A stretch of DNA of 64,000 nucleotides from Progne subis subis (taxonomy: Eukaryota > Chordata > Aves > Passeriformes > Hirundinidae), in assembly GCA_022316685.1 (NCBI GenBank), contig JAKJHU010000030.1, positions 18,064,893 through 18,128,892 on the forward strand. Reading direction: 5' to 3'. Position numbers and translations under genes: made by a program. Positions 44,651 to 57,800 of the stretch are shown here, piece after piece. Every line of letters begins with the position of its first letter. The stretch's first letter is position 1. The notes under the pieces are model-generated. The model worked only from the letters and a program-made list of their open reading frames with translations, did not search any database and was not told where the DNA came from.

Positions 44651-47600
44651 TTCCCCTGCTTTTACCGGGAAGGGCTGTGGCTTTGGGAGTTCCCTCGGCA
44701 GGTTTTTCTCAAATGGACCTTAGGACACCGAGATATTAACCGAACACAATGCAAATTGACAGGAGGACGATACTGCGAGCTGTCTTGGCTTCGTCTTTAA
44801 AGTTAATTGTGCATCACGGAGCCATGCTTTAGATAATTGAGTTTTGGTTTCACAAATCCTGTTACAGAAAACTATAGTACAGCATCTCTTTTTGGATACA
44901 TCTAGAAAGGTATCCCGTGGTCCTTTGAGCTGAGATAAAAGGAAGAAACGATCGTGGCGTGAATTGTCTGTGCTGTTGTGGGAAAGCCTATAACTTTAAA
45001 CCAGAGTTTTAGTTGCTACATCAAAACCCAGCCTGCTAGCCCACTTTGCAAAGCTACATCAGTGTTTGCTGTGCAAACTGAGTAGGTAAGCTAAACACAG
45101 AGTTAATAACCAAGGCTTTGGGATTTTATAGGTAATTACTTCCTAAAGCATTAATTCTAAGTTAATTCTAAATAATTTGAAATATTTTCTCAAGTAACTT
45201 CAGAACATTTTGCTTGAAGACATAGTGTTATTGCTCTTAAACGCATGGTAAAAGTTCTTTGAGAACTTGGTGGTTGGAAGTTGAAATCTTGATTGTAGTT
45301 CCCTGACAGACCTAAAGGCTTATCCACGGGTTTTATTTAAACCTTTTAATAACAATTTCATTATTTATCTAAAAAAGGCTGGTAGAACAAGAATAATTTC
45401 TGATTCGGGAAAAAAAAAACAAAACAAAAACAACAACAAAAAAAAAAAAAACAAAAAAAAAACAAAAACAAAACAAAAAAACAAAAAAAAAAAAAACAAA
45501 CCAAAAAAACCACCAAAAAACCCCTCACAAAAATGTAATTAAAATACAGTATGTGATTAAACAAATGTTTTAGATATTGCAAATGTTTGCGGTTCATGAT
45601 GGACAGTAACTTCTCTCTACTTCTGATGCAAACTTGTGCAGTAGAAAAGAACAAACAAATTTTATATTGCATGCAGGTTAAAGGAGGTGTAAGAATACTC
45701 ACCAGATTTGGCAATTCAAGTATAATGAAAAGGGATTGCACTTATAATTATATAATCTAAATTATAGAGAGTATGGGTAAGAAACAGCTTTGGTTGGTGT
45801 CAGTAACTTTTAACTGCCTAGCCTAACTCTGTAAGGAATTCTTGTAAAGTTACCACACAGTTTTCAAACAGTTTTGAAGATATGTCATTTTTTAAAGTGA
45901 AAGCAAATAATATTTTCTGTAGTTGCATTCAGTCTTGGGTAAGAGAGCAGGGTAATCTCATTAATTCAACCAGCTTCATACATGGCATTGCATCTCCACC
46001 TGAGGAGGGTAATTCAGATTAAAGTCAGGTACTGTCCCAGAATTACACTGTGGTATGTAAATCAGTTTTATATTGCATTTTTGGGGTTCTGGGAATGGTA
46101 GTTGGAGCTTAACTGTCTATATTTAGGAGTGAACATGTGATTTATTACTCTTGCATTGCACTGGCCATTTGCCTACTTTCAAAGCTAAAGGCATTGATTA
46201 ATTTTTCAAAGAGGAAATATGAATGGGGAACTAAGTGATTTAAAAAGTAAATGTACAGTGGATTTTAAATTTTTCAGTTCATGCCTGCATGGCTGTGAGG
46301 GGTGCTTAAGCCTCTGCCCTTATTTGGCTTAAGGTAGAGGAATGAATAGGAGCCCAGCTGGCAATTTCATTTTGAAGGCTCAAAATCAAGTTAAACATTT
46401 GTGGTGTTACATAATAACAGAGGGCTTAGTGGAAGAAGATACAGAATCTCAGGTATGCTGACTTGTGTTTCTTTGCCTGCAGCACAAGGTTATATAAATT
46501 TTTCCATTTTAGATCTTTTAAAGAGGTTTATTGTATTAGGGCATACTCAAAACATCTCTGCTTTTCTGCTTGGCTTTCAATGCATTTTCTGGAATCTTGT
46601 GATAATAAGAAATATTTGTGCTTATAAACTACCATTTGGTTTCAGTTCCCAGTTAGTTAATGAAGGAAAAAAAAAAAGTTGGACAAACTGTATTTTTATC
46701 CTTGTTCTGATGAACAATGAATTGACATTGGGTTTCCTAGCCAAATGGTGTAAAATCCCAAAACAAAATTGAAAGTTCTTCTTCAGAAGAACAACTTTTA
46801 TGTGTCATGCAACTGTTCATCTGTCTTTTAAGGCACATTCACTATCTTTGCACTTTGATTATAATTTTGCTTAGTACTATTGTTATATCCTTAGGAAAAA
46901 CACCATAAGTTTTAGTCCTCCACAGAAAAGTAGATATGATCTTGTTTAGCTTTTTAATATCCAGGAGTCAGTTGCTTTGGTTAAGAAAACTTATATCCAT
47001 AAGTTGCATGTGATGAGCTTTCAAATGTCACAAATTGACATGGAATATGTTAAGTATTAGTGTTAGACTAGGAAACTAAATGGTATCACATGATTTTCCA
47101 TAGCTCTCTTTTAATTAGCTAAGTTTTACTACATCAAATTCTGCGTGGGGAAGGGGGGGTTTCCCTCTTTAGTTAATGTAAAATTTTAGCTCAGTGACAA
47201 ATAGCTGAGCACACTCTTAGTGTGAAGCTTCTTGGTTTAGTTTAGTTCTGTTCTGCTGTAACAATTGGCAACATCTGTGGATTTAACTTTGTCCTGGGCC
47301 AAGTGAGACAGTGATTGAAGAGTTTCTGGAGAGGAAATTGTGTGTTCTGTCATGCCACTTCCGTATGGAATTTTTTGTCCTGTTATAGATCATAAAATTA
47401 CTAAAAACCCAGTGAATTATTTAAAAGCAGTTATTTGCTATATGTCTTAGTTGATTATACAACTTCTCTAGTAATTTCCACAGAAAACTCTTCTAAAAAT
47501 CTTCTATAAGTGAGCTGGTTGACAACAGCAGTGGTTATATTTTAGGGAATGTATTGAATTTCTGATTGCCAGAGATGGTGAGTAAAACATTCTTGAGTCT

Positions 47601-48842
47601 CTGGCACTTGACTCCCTGAGACTCTCACCAGCTTCTCTGCATTTTTATTTTCTTATATGACAGTAAATCTGTTTTCTGTAATGTTTCAGCTAGTCCATAA
47701 CTACATTCTGAACCAGAGATTTTGTTTTTCCATGTGTCTGTTGGACGTGATGATCCACAGCACATTTCCTTTTATAAAATTACGCTGCTTCTCACACTGC
47801 CCTTGGAGAGGGACATACAACTTTCTAATAGATGGGGTATTTTAAATAATTTACTTTGAAGTACTATTTTTAATCCCAGTTGCTGTCAGCTGATTGGAAC
47901 CTTTGGTTGAAATGCATAAACGAGAATAAAGTTTATTTTTAACAACTATGAGCATTGCTTTAATATGTGGTTGTGAAAACATGTTGACCAAATTAAATGT
48001 TTATTCTCACTTTATCCATTTGTGGTATTACGTTTTTTGGTGTATGTATACATACATTTATTAGCTGAATATCTATCTTATGTTTAAAATTTTATTTTAT
48101 TTTTGAAGACAGCAACACTCAGTGTCTTTAACTGAGATTTTGTTCTGACTTATAGAAGGGTACGTTTGTGAGGAGTTTACATTTGGCAATTTGTAAAACC
48201 CAAATGCATAATTTCTCCTTTAATACAGAAAAATCTTCAAATTATTTACATTTTAGTGCTAATTAATTGAACAGTAGATTTGACTACTTTTATGTCCAAA
48301 ACAGATGGTTGTGACATGAGTTCATTTTATGAATATATTTAATTGCATCAAAAATCCTTTGAGCAGCTATTTTGTATAGGAGGTTGCACTCTGATCTAAA
48401 TTAAAATCTGCCTTTTTTGATATTGGGAAAAAAATACCCTAGAAAGTGCTACACAGGTTTTTCAATTGTTTTTCATCGTGTTAAACAGAAACCTCTCTCA
48501 GGCATTTTAACAGGGAGGTGCTGCTGTAGTTTACGTCTGAAGTGGAAGCATCCTGTGAGACTGTGCAGAATTTAGCATCCCAAACAGTGGCACTTGGGAA
48601 GGTCATGATACACAACAGAAAAATGTTAACTCCAGCATCAAAGGCAAGAACAGAATGACTGCATTTCAGGAACTGGCAAAATCTAATCTGGTCAGCTAAG
48701 AGGGTATCTGTATTTCTGTGTAACAGCCCCTCTGGTATTGAAGACGGAGAACGTGACTGGCTCATTCTGCATAAGCTATTGAGCATATTTGGATGTAAAT
48801 TGTCTAAAGCTATAGTCTTGACTTTGTTTGTTTTCTTTATAG
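44312..48842. other. Probable first intron
   Basis: It begins in the CpG island and becomes AT-rich after about 44,800. It contains an A-rich tract of about 100 bp with scattered C (45,411-45,513). No coding feature recognised. The minus-strand frame at 45,361-45,741 is an artefact of the A-rich tract. Confidence 0.5.
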
Positions 48843-48893
48843 TTTCTTACGCTTTGCGAAATTGAAGACATCCCTGATTAACAATGCCTGGCA
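48843..48893 (+). CDS. Candidate second exon with start codon (unidentified gene)
   Basis: A good acceptor (tttgttttctttatag, AG at 48,841-48,842) and a strong donor (GCA/GTAAGTA, GT at 48,894-48,895) bound 51 bases. An ATG at 48,884 gives M-P-G plus one base, so the coding frame would leave in phase 1. A tiny coding start on exon 2 after a non-coding CpG-island exon 1 is a common vertebrate layout. I cannot name the gene from three residues. Confidence 0.4.
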
Positions 48894-48895
48894 GT

Positions 48896-51800
48896 AAGTA
48901 TTCTTTTCTTAAGTACATTAAGACAATATTTAGGGGTCTTTACTGTTACAATGTTTTCTTTGGGGTTTAAAAATTAAAAAAAAAAAAAATAAGATGGGAA
49001 AAGAAACATTATACTTGCTGTCATTTTTAACGATTTTAAGATGCCAATATTATCTAGTCTCTGCCTTTGTAAATCTCCATGTATTTTTCAAATAATAATA
49101 AGTGCTCTACATTTGCCTTTTTGATTACAACTTCAGAGTATAAAATTGAATTTTGTGCTTTAGACTATGTTCTGAAATAGCTGTATTCAAAAAAATAAAA
49201 AAGATATTTTTGATATAAAAAAGCTATATTTTGATATAGCTTTAATCTTATCTTTGGAAAATTACAACTAGTGTTTATAGAAGATAAAATCACTATTTAG
49301 GATAAAAAGTGATAATACTTAAAATTTTTGACATTCAAAGTTAAATAAGATTTTTGAAGCAAATGTTTCTGAGAATCAAATTATTTACCTTCAAGAGTAG
49401 CAAATTTCTATAACACAAAGAATCAAGTTACAAAATGTATTACAGAAGTATAAATTTAACTATTCCTTTAATTAGTTTTTAGGTTTAGAAAAACTACATG
49501 ATCTCTAGTAAGATTGCGAACACCAGTCTTTGGATAAAGCAATCTGCTTTATCCAGAGGATACACAAGTATTCATAAAGTTACAGTAGCAGTCATACTGA
49601 GTGCATTCTAATTGTATAGGTTTGTAGTGAATTTCATGGATGCTTAATTTCATGAGGAAGTCTTTGTTCATTTGTTCTTTGCTGTGATTTGTAACAAGCT
49701 GTGACTTGGACTGTGACCAGCTGTGACTGGGTACTGGAAATGCCTTACAGTAGTTCTGTGTTGTGTCATGTAAAATATCTTACTGTAGGTAAGATATGTC
49801 ACACCTGTCATGTGAAGGAGTGTGTGGACTTTTTAAATGAATTAAACTGGAAAAGTAAGATTTTCTTTTTTTCTTTTAAACCAGATGTGCTTGTGTTTGG
49901 GGTCATTAATGTCAATGCATGTAGAGTTTGCATTACTGCACTCAGATGGGAGTTAAAGGAGACCAAAAGAACTGATCACAGTGTTTATCTGTAGTGAGAC
50001 ACTCAGAACTATGCAGCCATTTATTTATCTTTGCCTGTATTAATAAGTGTAAGTGCGTGGCTGAAGGGAAGGGAACCTAACAGAGTTGTGTATTGCAATT
50101 CTTGTGAAGTAACAGTATTTTCATAATATTTTACTTCCAAAAGTTATGGCAGTGAAGAAGTACAAATGGATTTTAAGGCAGGCGAGCATCCTTTTGTGGC
50201 TGGTTGTACTTCTGATCGATAGAGATAGAGCCTTCAGGAGTTCAAGTCTGTTGCCTGTGGAAAGGAGGTCTTCTGTCTTATAATTTAGTCTTCTGTAAAG
50301 GTTTCATTGTATTCTTTTCAGAGCATATTGATGAAGCAGACTCCTGTTACAGGGTTACTTTGAAATCTTAAGTTGTTACTCCCTGAAATCTGAAAGACTC
50401 AGTTTTTTTCTAAAGGCTGGGTGTTTTTGTGTTTTTTAATTTTATTTTCACATCACATCACAAAGTGCATTGAGCATCTTTAGGAATAAAACTTAGAAAA
50501 GGCTGTTACAGCAAGATATTTTCCAAAAATGTTTTCTGTCATGTTACAATGAGTTCTTTACAAATTAAGTAGAAAAATAATAGGTAATGAACAGGAAGTT
50601 TTGATGGCGTTATTGGGTCATACTGACCAACTCCTTTGTCCACTATTGTCCTGCCTTGTTTCCTAGGTCTGTGTACCAGATCCTGGTGGTAATTTTACCC
50701 CTTCCCCCCCTGCCACCCCTTACTTTTTTATATAATACAGTAGTTTCATGAATGTGTAGCTCTAAAGACGGTGTTCTGGCATATCATGAGAGGTCCAGAT
50801 AACTGGTATTACGTAAAGACTGAGTAAGAGTTAGTTTAATTAGTCTTTCTGGGGATTGAAGCTGTTCCTGGTGACACTTCAGAAGTCAGTATTGAAATTA
50901 CTGTGCATGAACTATTCACAGGACAATATGCTTCTTAACTCCTTCAGTATTAATTGTGGAGGAATCAGCACAAGTCAGAGCTGGTCTGTTACTGAGAGGG
51001 GGAGAGATGAGCAGAGGTCATCAGCCAGAGGTGATGGATGCTCTTCTCTTTGAACCTCAGCTCAGCCATGGCTGCTGGGCTCTGCACAAGTTCTTCATTG
51101 CACATTCAGATTATCATGTTTTCTGTTGATGTTTCTGCTTAGCAATCCCACTTAGGAATGTGGGGATTTAGTGCTGCATCGAGTCCTAAAATATGTTAAG
51201 ATTTCAGTCTCACTGCAGTTGTCATAGCCCAAATAGACAATTTTCAGTCTGCTCTCTTAACCTTGATATGTAAAAGTGCTTGGCTTTGACTAGCTGTGAC
51301 ATGGCATTAGTGTTGACATCTGTAGTGGATGCTCTGTCATTGCTGCAGAACTTGGATCAACCTTGCCAAGGTGTAACTTTTCCCTACAATTTTTATGTTT
51401 AACTTTTTCTTATGAGTTTGTCTTGTGCACATAACATGAGTGTTGATGCGGGTGGTTAGACATGGATGATGACTTCAGTGAAGTTGAAATGCAAATTCTG
51501 AAATGTTGAGAAAACAAATGTGTTTTCTTATTTCTGTTAGAGTACAATAGGAATAGGTTTGAACTACACGTGTTTTGGTAGTTGTCTAAGCTGTGCTTTA
51601 TCACAAAGAAACTGTGGAGTGAAAGATTAAATAGTGCTTTTATTTTAAAGCAAACCCAAAAAACTTATAACCAGATAGCCTCTGCAGTACAGGCAGTATG
51701 TGTTTCTTACTTGCCTCATGTGTTCTGAATTTCCCTGTTGAATAGTTTGTGCAGATAATTTCATTTAGCATACTTCTGCTATGGAGCATGGGTGGTTTTG

Positions 51801-54800
51801 GTATAGTTTTTTTGTTGGCCGCATTTGGACTGAAATGTTACAAATGCTTCTGCTAAGGAGAAAAAGCGATAGCTAAGTCATGTCAAAATATTTGTTGAAG
51901 ACTCTTCTTCTTGAACATTATGTTCTGGATATTCACACTTAATCAGATGTTTGAAACACAGCTTGGTAGATAGTGAGATTTTTCATTTCTAGAAACAGCT
52001 AACCTACTTATTGGAACTATTCCCTGATTTCACTTAAATGTTTAACTTAAGGGCAGCTTTTATACTAAAAATGCTTGAAATAAAAGAATTATGTGTGGCA
52101 CAGGTGTGAGCACCTGTTGACTATAAAAATATATGTTACTTGTGGTAGCTCTGTGTGTGACTTCTTTAACTTTTTCTTATTCTTATCTCTTTTGGCTTTA
52201 ATTATTGTAATTATACCATTAGCTTAATTGTATCTTTGGTTTTCAAGGTTTTGTTAAATACAATTGCTAGTTAAATTGTTTCTAGCTGCTGGTTAGTAGT
52301 TCTTATGACTGACTGTAACATATAAATTAAGAGAACAAATAAATAAAAATAAGGATTTTGCCAAATGAAATTTTCCCACATTCTTCTTTTGAATTATGGC
52401 TGTGAAATTTAGTAATATTGACACTTCCCACACTCTTCTGTCAAATATTTGTCAGTTGTCTGATTTAAGATGTACATGTATTAGTTATGTGGGAAATATT
52501 CCATGATTTGGCCTGTTCTTGGTTGCAGTGAAGAGGCAATTTTGGTGACTTCAGAATGGCTCCAAGCATGCTCGTTAACTACGTAACAATTTCCTTCCTT
52601 GGCCTCCCAAACATCGTGTGGCTTTTTGCCTGTATCTGTGCAGAGGCAGCTCGTCGGACAGCAGGTGGAGCATGCTGGTGGCTTCCCTACTTTGTGCGAC
52701 GTGAAAACAAAAAGGAGATGGAACAATTGAGTAGTGCTTGTTAATTTCTGTATTCATGCATGATACTGCTTTCTCGTGTTACTTCATAGTCTTTAAACAA
52801 ATAAATGATACATCCCCCCAACCCAAAAATACCCATCAAGCTTTTAAAATTATAATTTTCTATGTGAATAGAGCTTTCTTGTCAAGTGTAGGAGGGAAAA
52901 CAGCACTTGAAATGGAATTTAAAAAGAGTGAATTTTAATTTAACATTTTTAGCATTTAACATTTTTAACACAAATTAAGGGGCAGATAACATCCTTGTTT
53001 TGGTTTCTCTTCTCCCAACAATTTTGGAAAATTCATTTATTTGTGTTTTGTTATTCTAGTTTTTATTGTGTATATATAATAAGTAAGTGTTAACAAGATG
53101 GGTAATGGGAAGGGAAGATTTATCTCCCTGAGAAATAAGATTCTGAAATATCAGTGGCTGGAGATGTGTTCACGACTGTGTCTGTTTAAATATTTCAAGG
53201 ACTAAGCTTTCTAATGTTTTTAGTGAAAATTAAGCCATAATTCTTATCAATTACTATTTCCACTCTTTCAATCCAGCATACTTTTATACTTTTTTTCCTC
53301 CTCTGGAATATGTTTCTCATGTAGCCTTCACACTTTACAATGAGACTTGCTACTTAATAAGGCTCTTTTTGTAATTGCCTTGTTTATTTTATAGGTGGGA
53401 GAAACCCTCTTAATTTTATGACAGCATTGTTGACTACTTAAAACAGTGTTAAATAGGTTATAATTCTGTAATATTTTCATATTTCAGCTATTACAAAAGA
53501 GTTACATCAGGGGTGCCTGAAATTATTGTTTGCTCCTTGATTCTGGTATCTTAGGAAGAGAAACATCAGAAGCCTTGGATCACGTCCTTTTCAGCTACTA
53601 ACCTAAGGGACCATGGGAACCTGGAAAACAGCTGCCAGGGAAAAGTTATGGTTTGGGCTTCCTTCAGCAGTTTGCCACTTGCTAGGACTAGGTCAGAAAA
53701 GGAAAATAACTGTATTTCAGAATGTCTGTAAATATTGTAATACTATGGTCACAAATTATGTTATGGATTCTTTGCATAATATGCAAGAAATGCTTTCAAT
53801 ATGAAAACAGATATTTTTTTCAGCTGATTTTTAGGTCTTTTCTACATTGCAAAAGTAGTAACTTCTCCAAATGTATCCTTTATTAAGCTAAGAAAGGAAA
53901 CAAAACAGGAACTTGCAGCTGGAAAACTGTAGCTCTTTGTAGATCTGTTAATTTAACTCATGGTACCTTAAGCAACTTTGTGTGCCATCAAATTGGTGCT
54001 TCTATATTTATTAATGAATATTCATGGATTTCTTTAAGACTTGTTAATTTGGAGCAAGTGTTCCTTTTGTTGTTATCTGTTAGCTGTCTTTTCTATGTAT
54101 GCATCATCCTAAGCCCCATTTGGGAAAGTTTGTGTTTAGGAACAGTTCCATAGAGAGTCAGAAACACTCATATTAAGACAAGACTTGATGAGTGATATCA
54201 TTATCATTCATCCATTTCTTGCATTTGTTTTGGAACACACTTCAATATAGCAAAGAAATGGACAGTTGTTTCATCCGTTCCTTGTTAAAACCTGTAGAAT
54301 TTATTTTTTCAGTTGTTGTTACTTATATATGCATAGTCTGGGCATCTAACATAAAAAAATCAAATGCTTTCGAGATGAACTTAATTTGGTGCCCATCAAA
54401 ACCTTTGTATGCTTTTAAACTGTACGTGGACGTTTCCCCAAATATTTAAATGTAGCTTAGTCATTTTTTTGGGCTTTATTAAAATATGGCTGTCGTTGTT
54501 ATTTACAGAAATCGCTTTGCAGCTATCAGTCGATTAATCTTCATGTGCAGCCTTGTTTGCTATTGATTTCTGAATCATGGGACAAAAGGGTAAGAAGGCT
54601 CATGCTGATTGTGCATGCAAATGTCCTATTTTTTTGTGCATGACAACAAAACAAAATTGATTTTGGGGAGTGGGGAAAAGATTTCCATTATGTGATTAAA
54701 TGCATGTCTCTGGAAAAGCCAAGACAAACTCCTTTTAAAAGTATTTTGGCTTTCCCTTTCCTTCATATATAGACCTCCTTCCCACCATTGGCTACTATCA

Positions 54801-57800
54801 ACCTCAGTGGCTCCCTGGGGAATCATGTTCCTTGTGGATTGCTGAAGATGAAAGTTATCTGTGTACACCACTCTTGGCTTTCAAAGAATGCTATTTCACT
54901 TCTAGAAGGTTACATTATTCAGGATTAATTCCTGCAGGAATTAGACAGAAATGAATAAAATATTGGGTAGGTAGATGAATGGATCTCTTCCACGTCTGCC
55001 GAGAATTCAGGAAGCATTTGGACGATGCTCTCAGGCACATAGTGTGATTCTTGGGGCTGAGTTGTTGGGTGAGGAGTTGGATTTGTTGCATCCCTTTGTA
55101 GTCAGAATATTCTAGAATTCTATGATTGCTTGTCTAACAGCTTGTAGACTCCAAGACTTCAAAAGTAGTTGTCACCTGTATAACTCATGTCCGGCTTGAG
55201 ATCCGTTAAAGGTCTCAGTCCTTTCAATTTTCAAGAAGAGCACAGTTGTGATTCTAAATTGCACTTGGACCTGTTACAGTATTTTGTTGATAACAGTCTG
55301 TACTTTGGCTGGAAATGGGCACTCTGAGCCTTTACTTGTGGTTTGAGAAGGGTTACTAATTCCTTAGTAAGAGAATGAGTAAGGAATTCCAGTCTAACAC
55401 TTAGCTATATAATTATGCTAAATCAGTGCTCCTTACTGATACCTCTGTAAAACTGTTAATAAGTAAGGAAATGGGTGAAGATAAAGCTTCATGGATATTT
55501 TGTTAGAAGTACATCAACAAATACCCAGTAATTTATGCTATTAAAACAAATTTTCCTATGTTCATTAAACTACATAATAATTAGAAAAGGACTTTAAGAT
55601 AGTGATACCCTACTTATGAACTTTATATGGAATAAAATATGAATAGTTATAATTGATCTGTCTGACATGATTGAGCTAGCAGAGTTCTCTTGTCTCGTAA
55701 TAAATGCAGTGCAGGCTGTTTCCAAGACTTCCTATGTGCTTGTGGGTTTTTTTTTTTTTAATTAAATGAGTTTGTGATTTGTTGCTAACATTGGTTTAGA
55801 CATAAGCTTGAAGTTCCTCAAAACTGACAAAACATAATTTTTGCGAATTGAGTCTGAATGTTGGAATTGCAGAATGGTTAGAAGTGCAGGTTGTGGGCAA
55901 GAACTGCTGGATTGCTGCAGAAACCAGTGAGCTTGTGTGCCCACAGATGTCCTGTCTGGTTTCTACAGAAAGCTGAGACACTCAAGATTTACTGGTTAAC
56001 AAAATGTGTTTATAAAATTATTTATTTGTGTATAAATATGAAGGTGTCTGTTTCCTACACTGACCATCATCTAGACTGGCCAGTTCAGTTTGGTGGGAAA
56101 CTTTGTGCTAGAAAAGGGACATGCACAGTCTTTAGGTACTGCAGGTCCCTAGAAGAGCAAATCCATTGTGTCTGTGCTCCTCTCTAACTCATTAGATATT
56201 ACGGGAGGGGAGAAATTTCTTTTTAATTAGCTGGGGTATATGGCTCTAGATAGGGATATGTTCTAACCTTATATCTGTCCCTCTGTTTGGGAGAAGAGCT
56301 TCTTTTCTGTTCTTGTGGGAAACCTGAATTCAAGATGAAGTGCTCTTTAGAACTAATAGGAAATATAGCAACCATGAGGATATTTTATGATTCATATTGA
56401 CTTAGAAGGAGGGTTGGGGTTTTTTTTTCAGTGAAACTTATGTCTTTTATGTCTGTGTTTAAAACTGTGAATAACTGAAACGTTGCATAAACTTCTGTTT
56501 GCTGGTTTGTTCAAAAGCTGCTCTTCTGTGAGGGCAGGATGAGCTAGGTAAAACTGCAGAGACACATGAAATGGAGTGTATTGGTAGCTCCAAGGACCTG
56601 TTCTTGATAATATGGAAAGAGACTTTTTTTCAGATTTTTGATTCCTTATCCTTTTAATGTTCTTTTTCTTTTAACGGAAACACTAATGTTTCCATGTCCA
56701 AATGCCAATATCTCGTTTTGTAAATGCTTTCTGGGAAAATGAAACAGCTGGGAATAGACATAAACAGAGCACTTCATTGAAGATTGGTGGTATTTAAACA
56801 AGAATTTGAATTCTGAAGCCATAGTACCCTCTGTGATTCTGCTTTTCAAAGTAACATTACAATATTTTTGTTTCACACTTTATTTTTCATTAATGGCAGT
56901 ACAGTTTAAATGCTTTCATTATTGAACAGGAACAGATGCTTTGTCATGTTTTGGGCTCTCTGTATGTGCCTCAGAAGAATTGCTGCACAATTATAAATAG
57001 CACAGTATGGTTCTAAATTCACAGAAACACTTTCATCCACTGTTATGTTACTTTCTCTGTACACTGTGTATTTGTGCAGGAAATAAAATGTGTGTAATGT
57101 GGTGTTAGACTACTTGTGAACAGAACATTTTTCTTTTAATTAGGAAATGTTTTTCAAAATCTGTGCAAATGTATTGAAGCCTGTAACTGGGTTTGCTCAA
57201 ATGAAGGTAAAACTTGTTTTTGAAGCTCTGGCCATCCTTATATTGGTATTTTGGATGTTTTAATAGAGGAAAGGATCTATAGAATGACACTCACGTATAT
57301 GTCCTCTAATCAGGTTAGTGGTTTGTGCTGAACTGGTTAAAATCTAGTTTCCTGAGCTAAGTTTACCTTCTCCATTAGCTTTGAGGGTTCCAGAGAGGAG
57401 GCCTGTGAACCTTTGCTTCCTCATCATCAAGACTTTTAATATAATAACATATAATAATTTAATCATGGCATTTTTTCACTCACAAACACCTTCTCATGCC
57501 TTGTTTTTCAAGTGGCAATGGGGTACCTACTCCCCAGGTCTGTTTCAGCCCTGTGTGTTTGGGCAGTGTGAGCTGCAAGGCACTGTTGGGCAGGAGTCAG
57601 AGGATACCTCTCATGAGGAGGTGACACAACAATTCTGAGCATCCTTTTTTCTAAGGAAAAAGATGACAGCAGCATAAGATTCTGGGAGTTCTTCCCACTG
57701 CAGCTGTGTTCCTTCCCCGTGGATTGGATTAAGAAAGCAAACTGCATCATCTTAAGAAAATGGAAAAAGTAGCAGTCGTCAGAAAAATTCATGTGGCTTT

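Noticed and set aside
43791..44800. Overlapping plus-strand ORFs of 85, 137 and 237 codons in the CpG island
   Set aside because: GC-rich sequence lacks stops by chance. The frames run through the promoter motifs and past the splice donor into the intron, with no recognisable domain.
52481..52757. Overlapping ORFs on both strands (about 60-81 codons) near 52.6 kb
   Set aside because: I considered an exon or a processed pseudogene, but no family is recognisable, the frames disagree and no clear splice borders support them.
54509..54589. Splice-bounded 81-base block after ttatttacag with a strong donor (G/GTAAGA)
   Set aside because: In the phase left by the 48,893 exon it hits a stop within ten codons. 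It could at most be a non-coding or alternative exon, so I did not annotate it.
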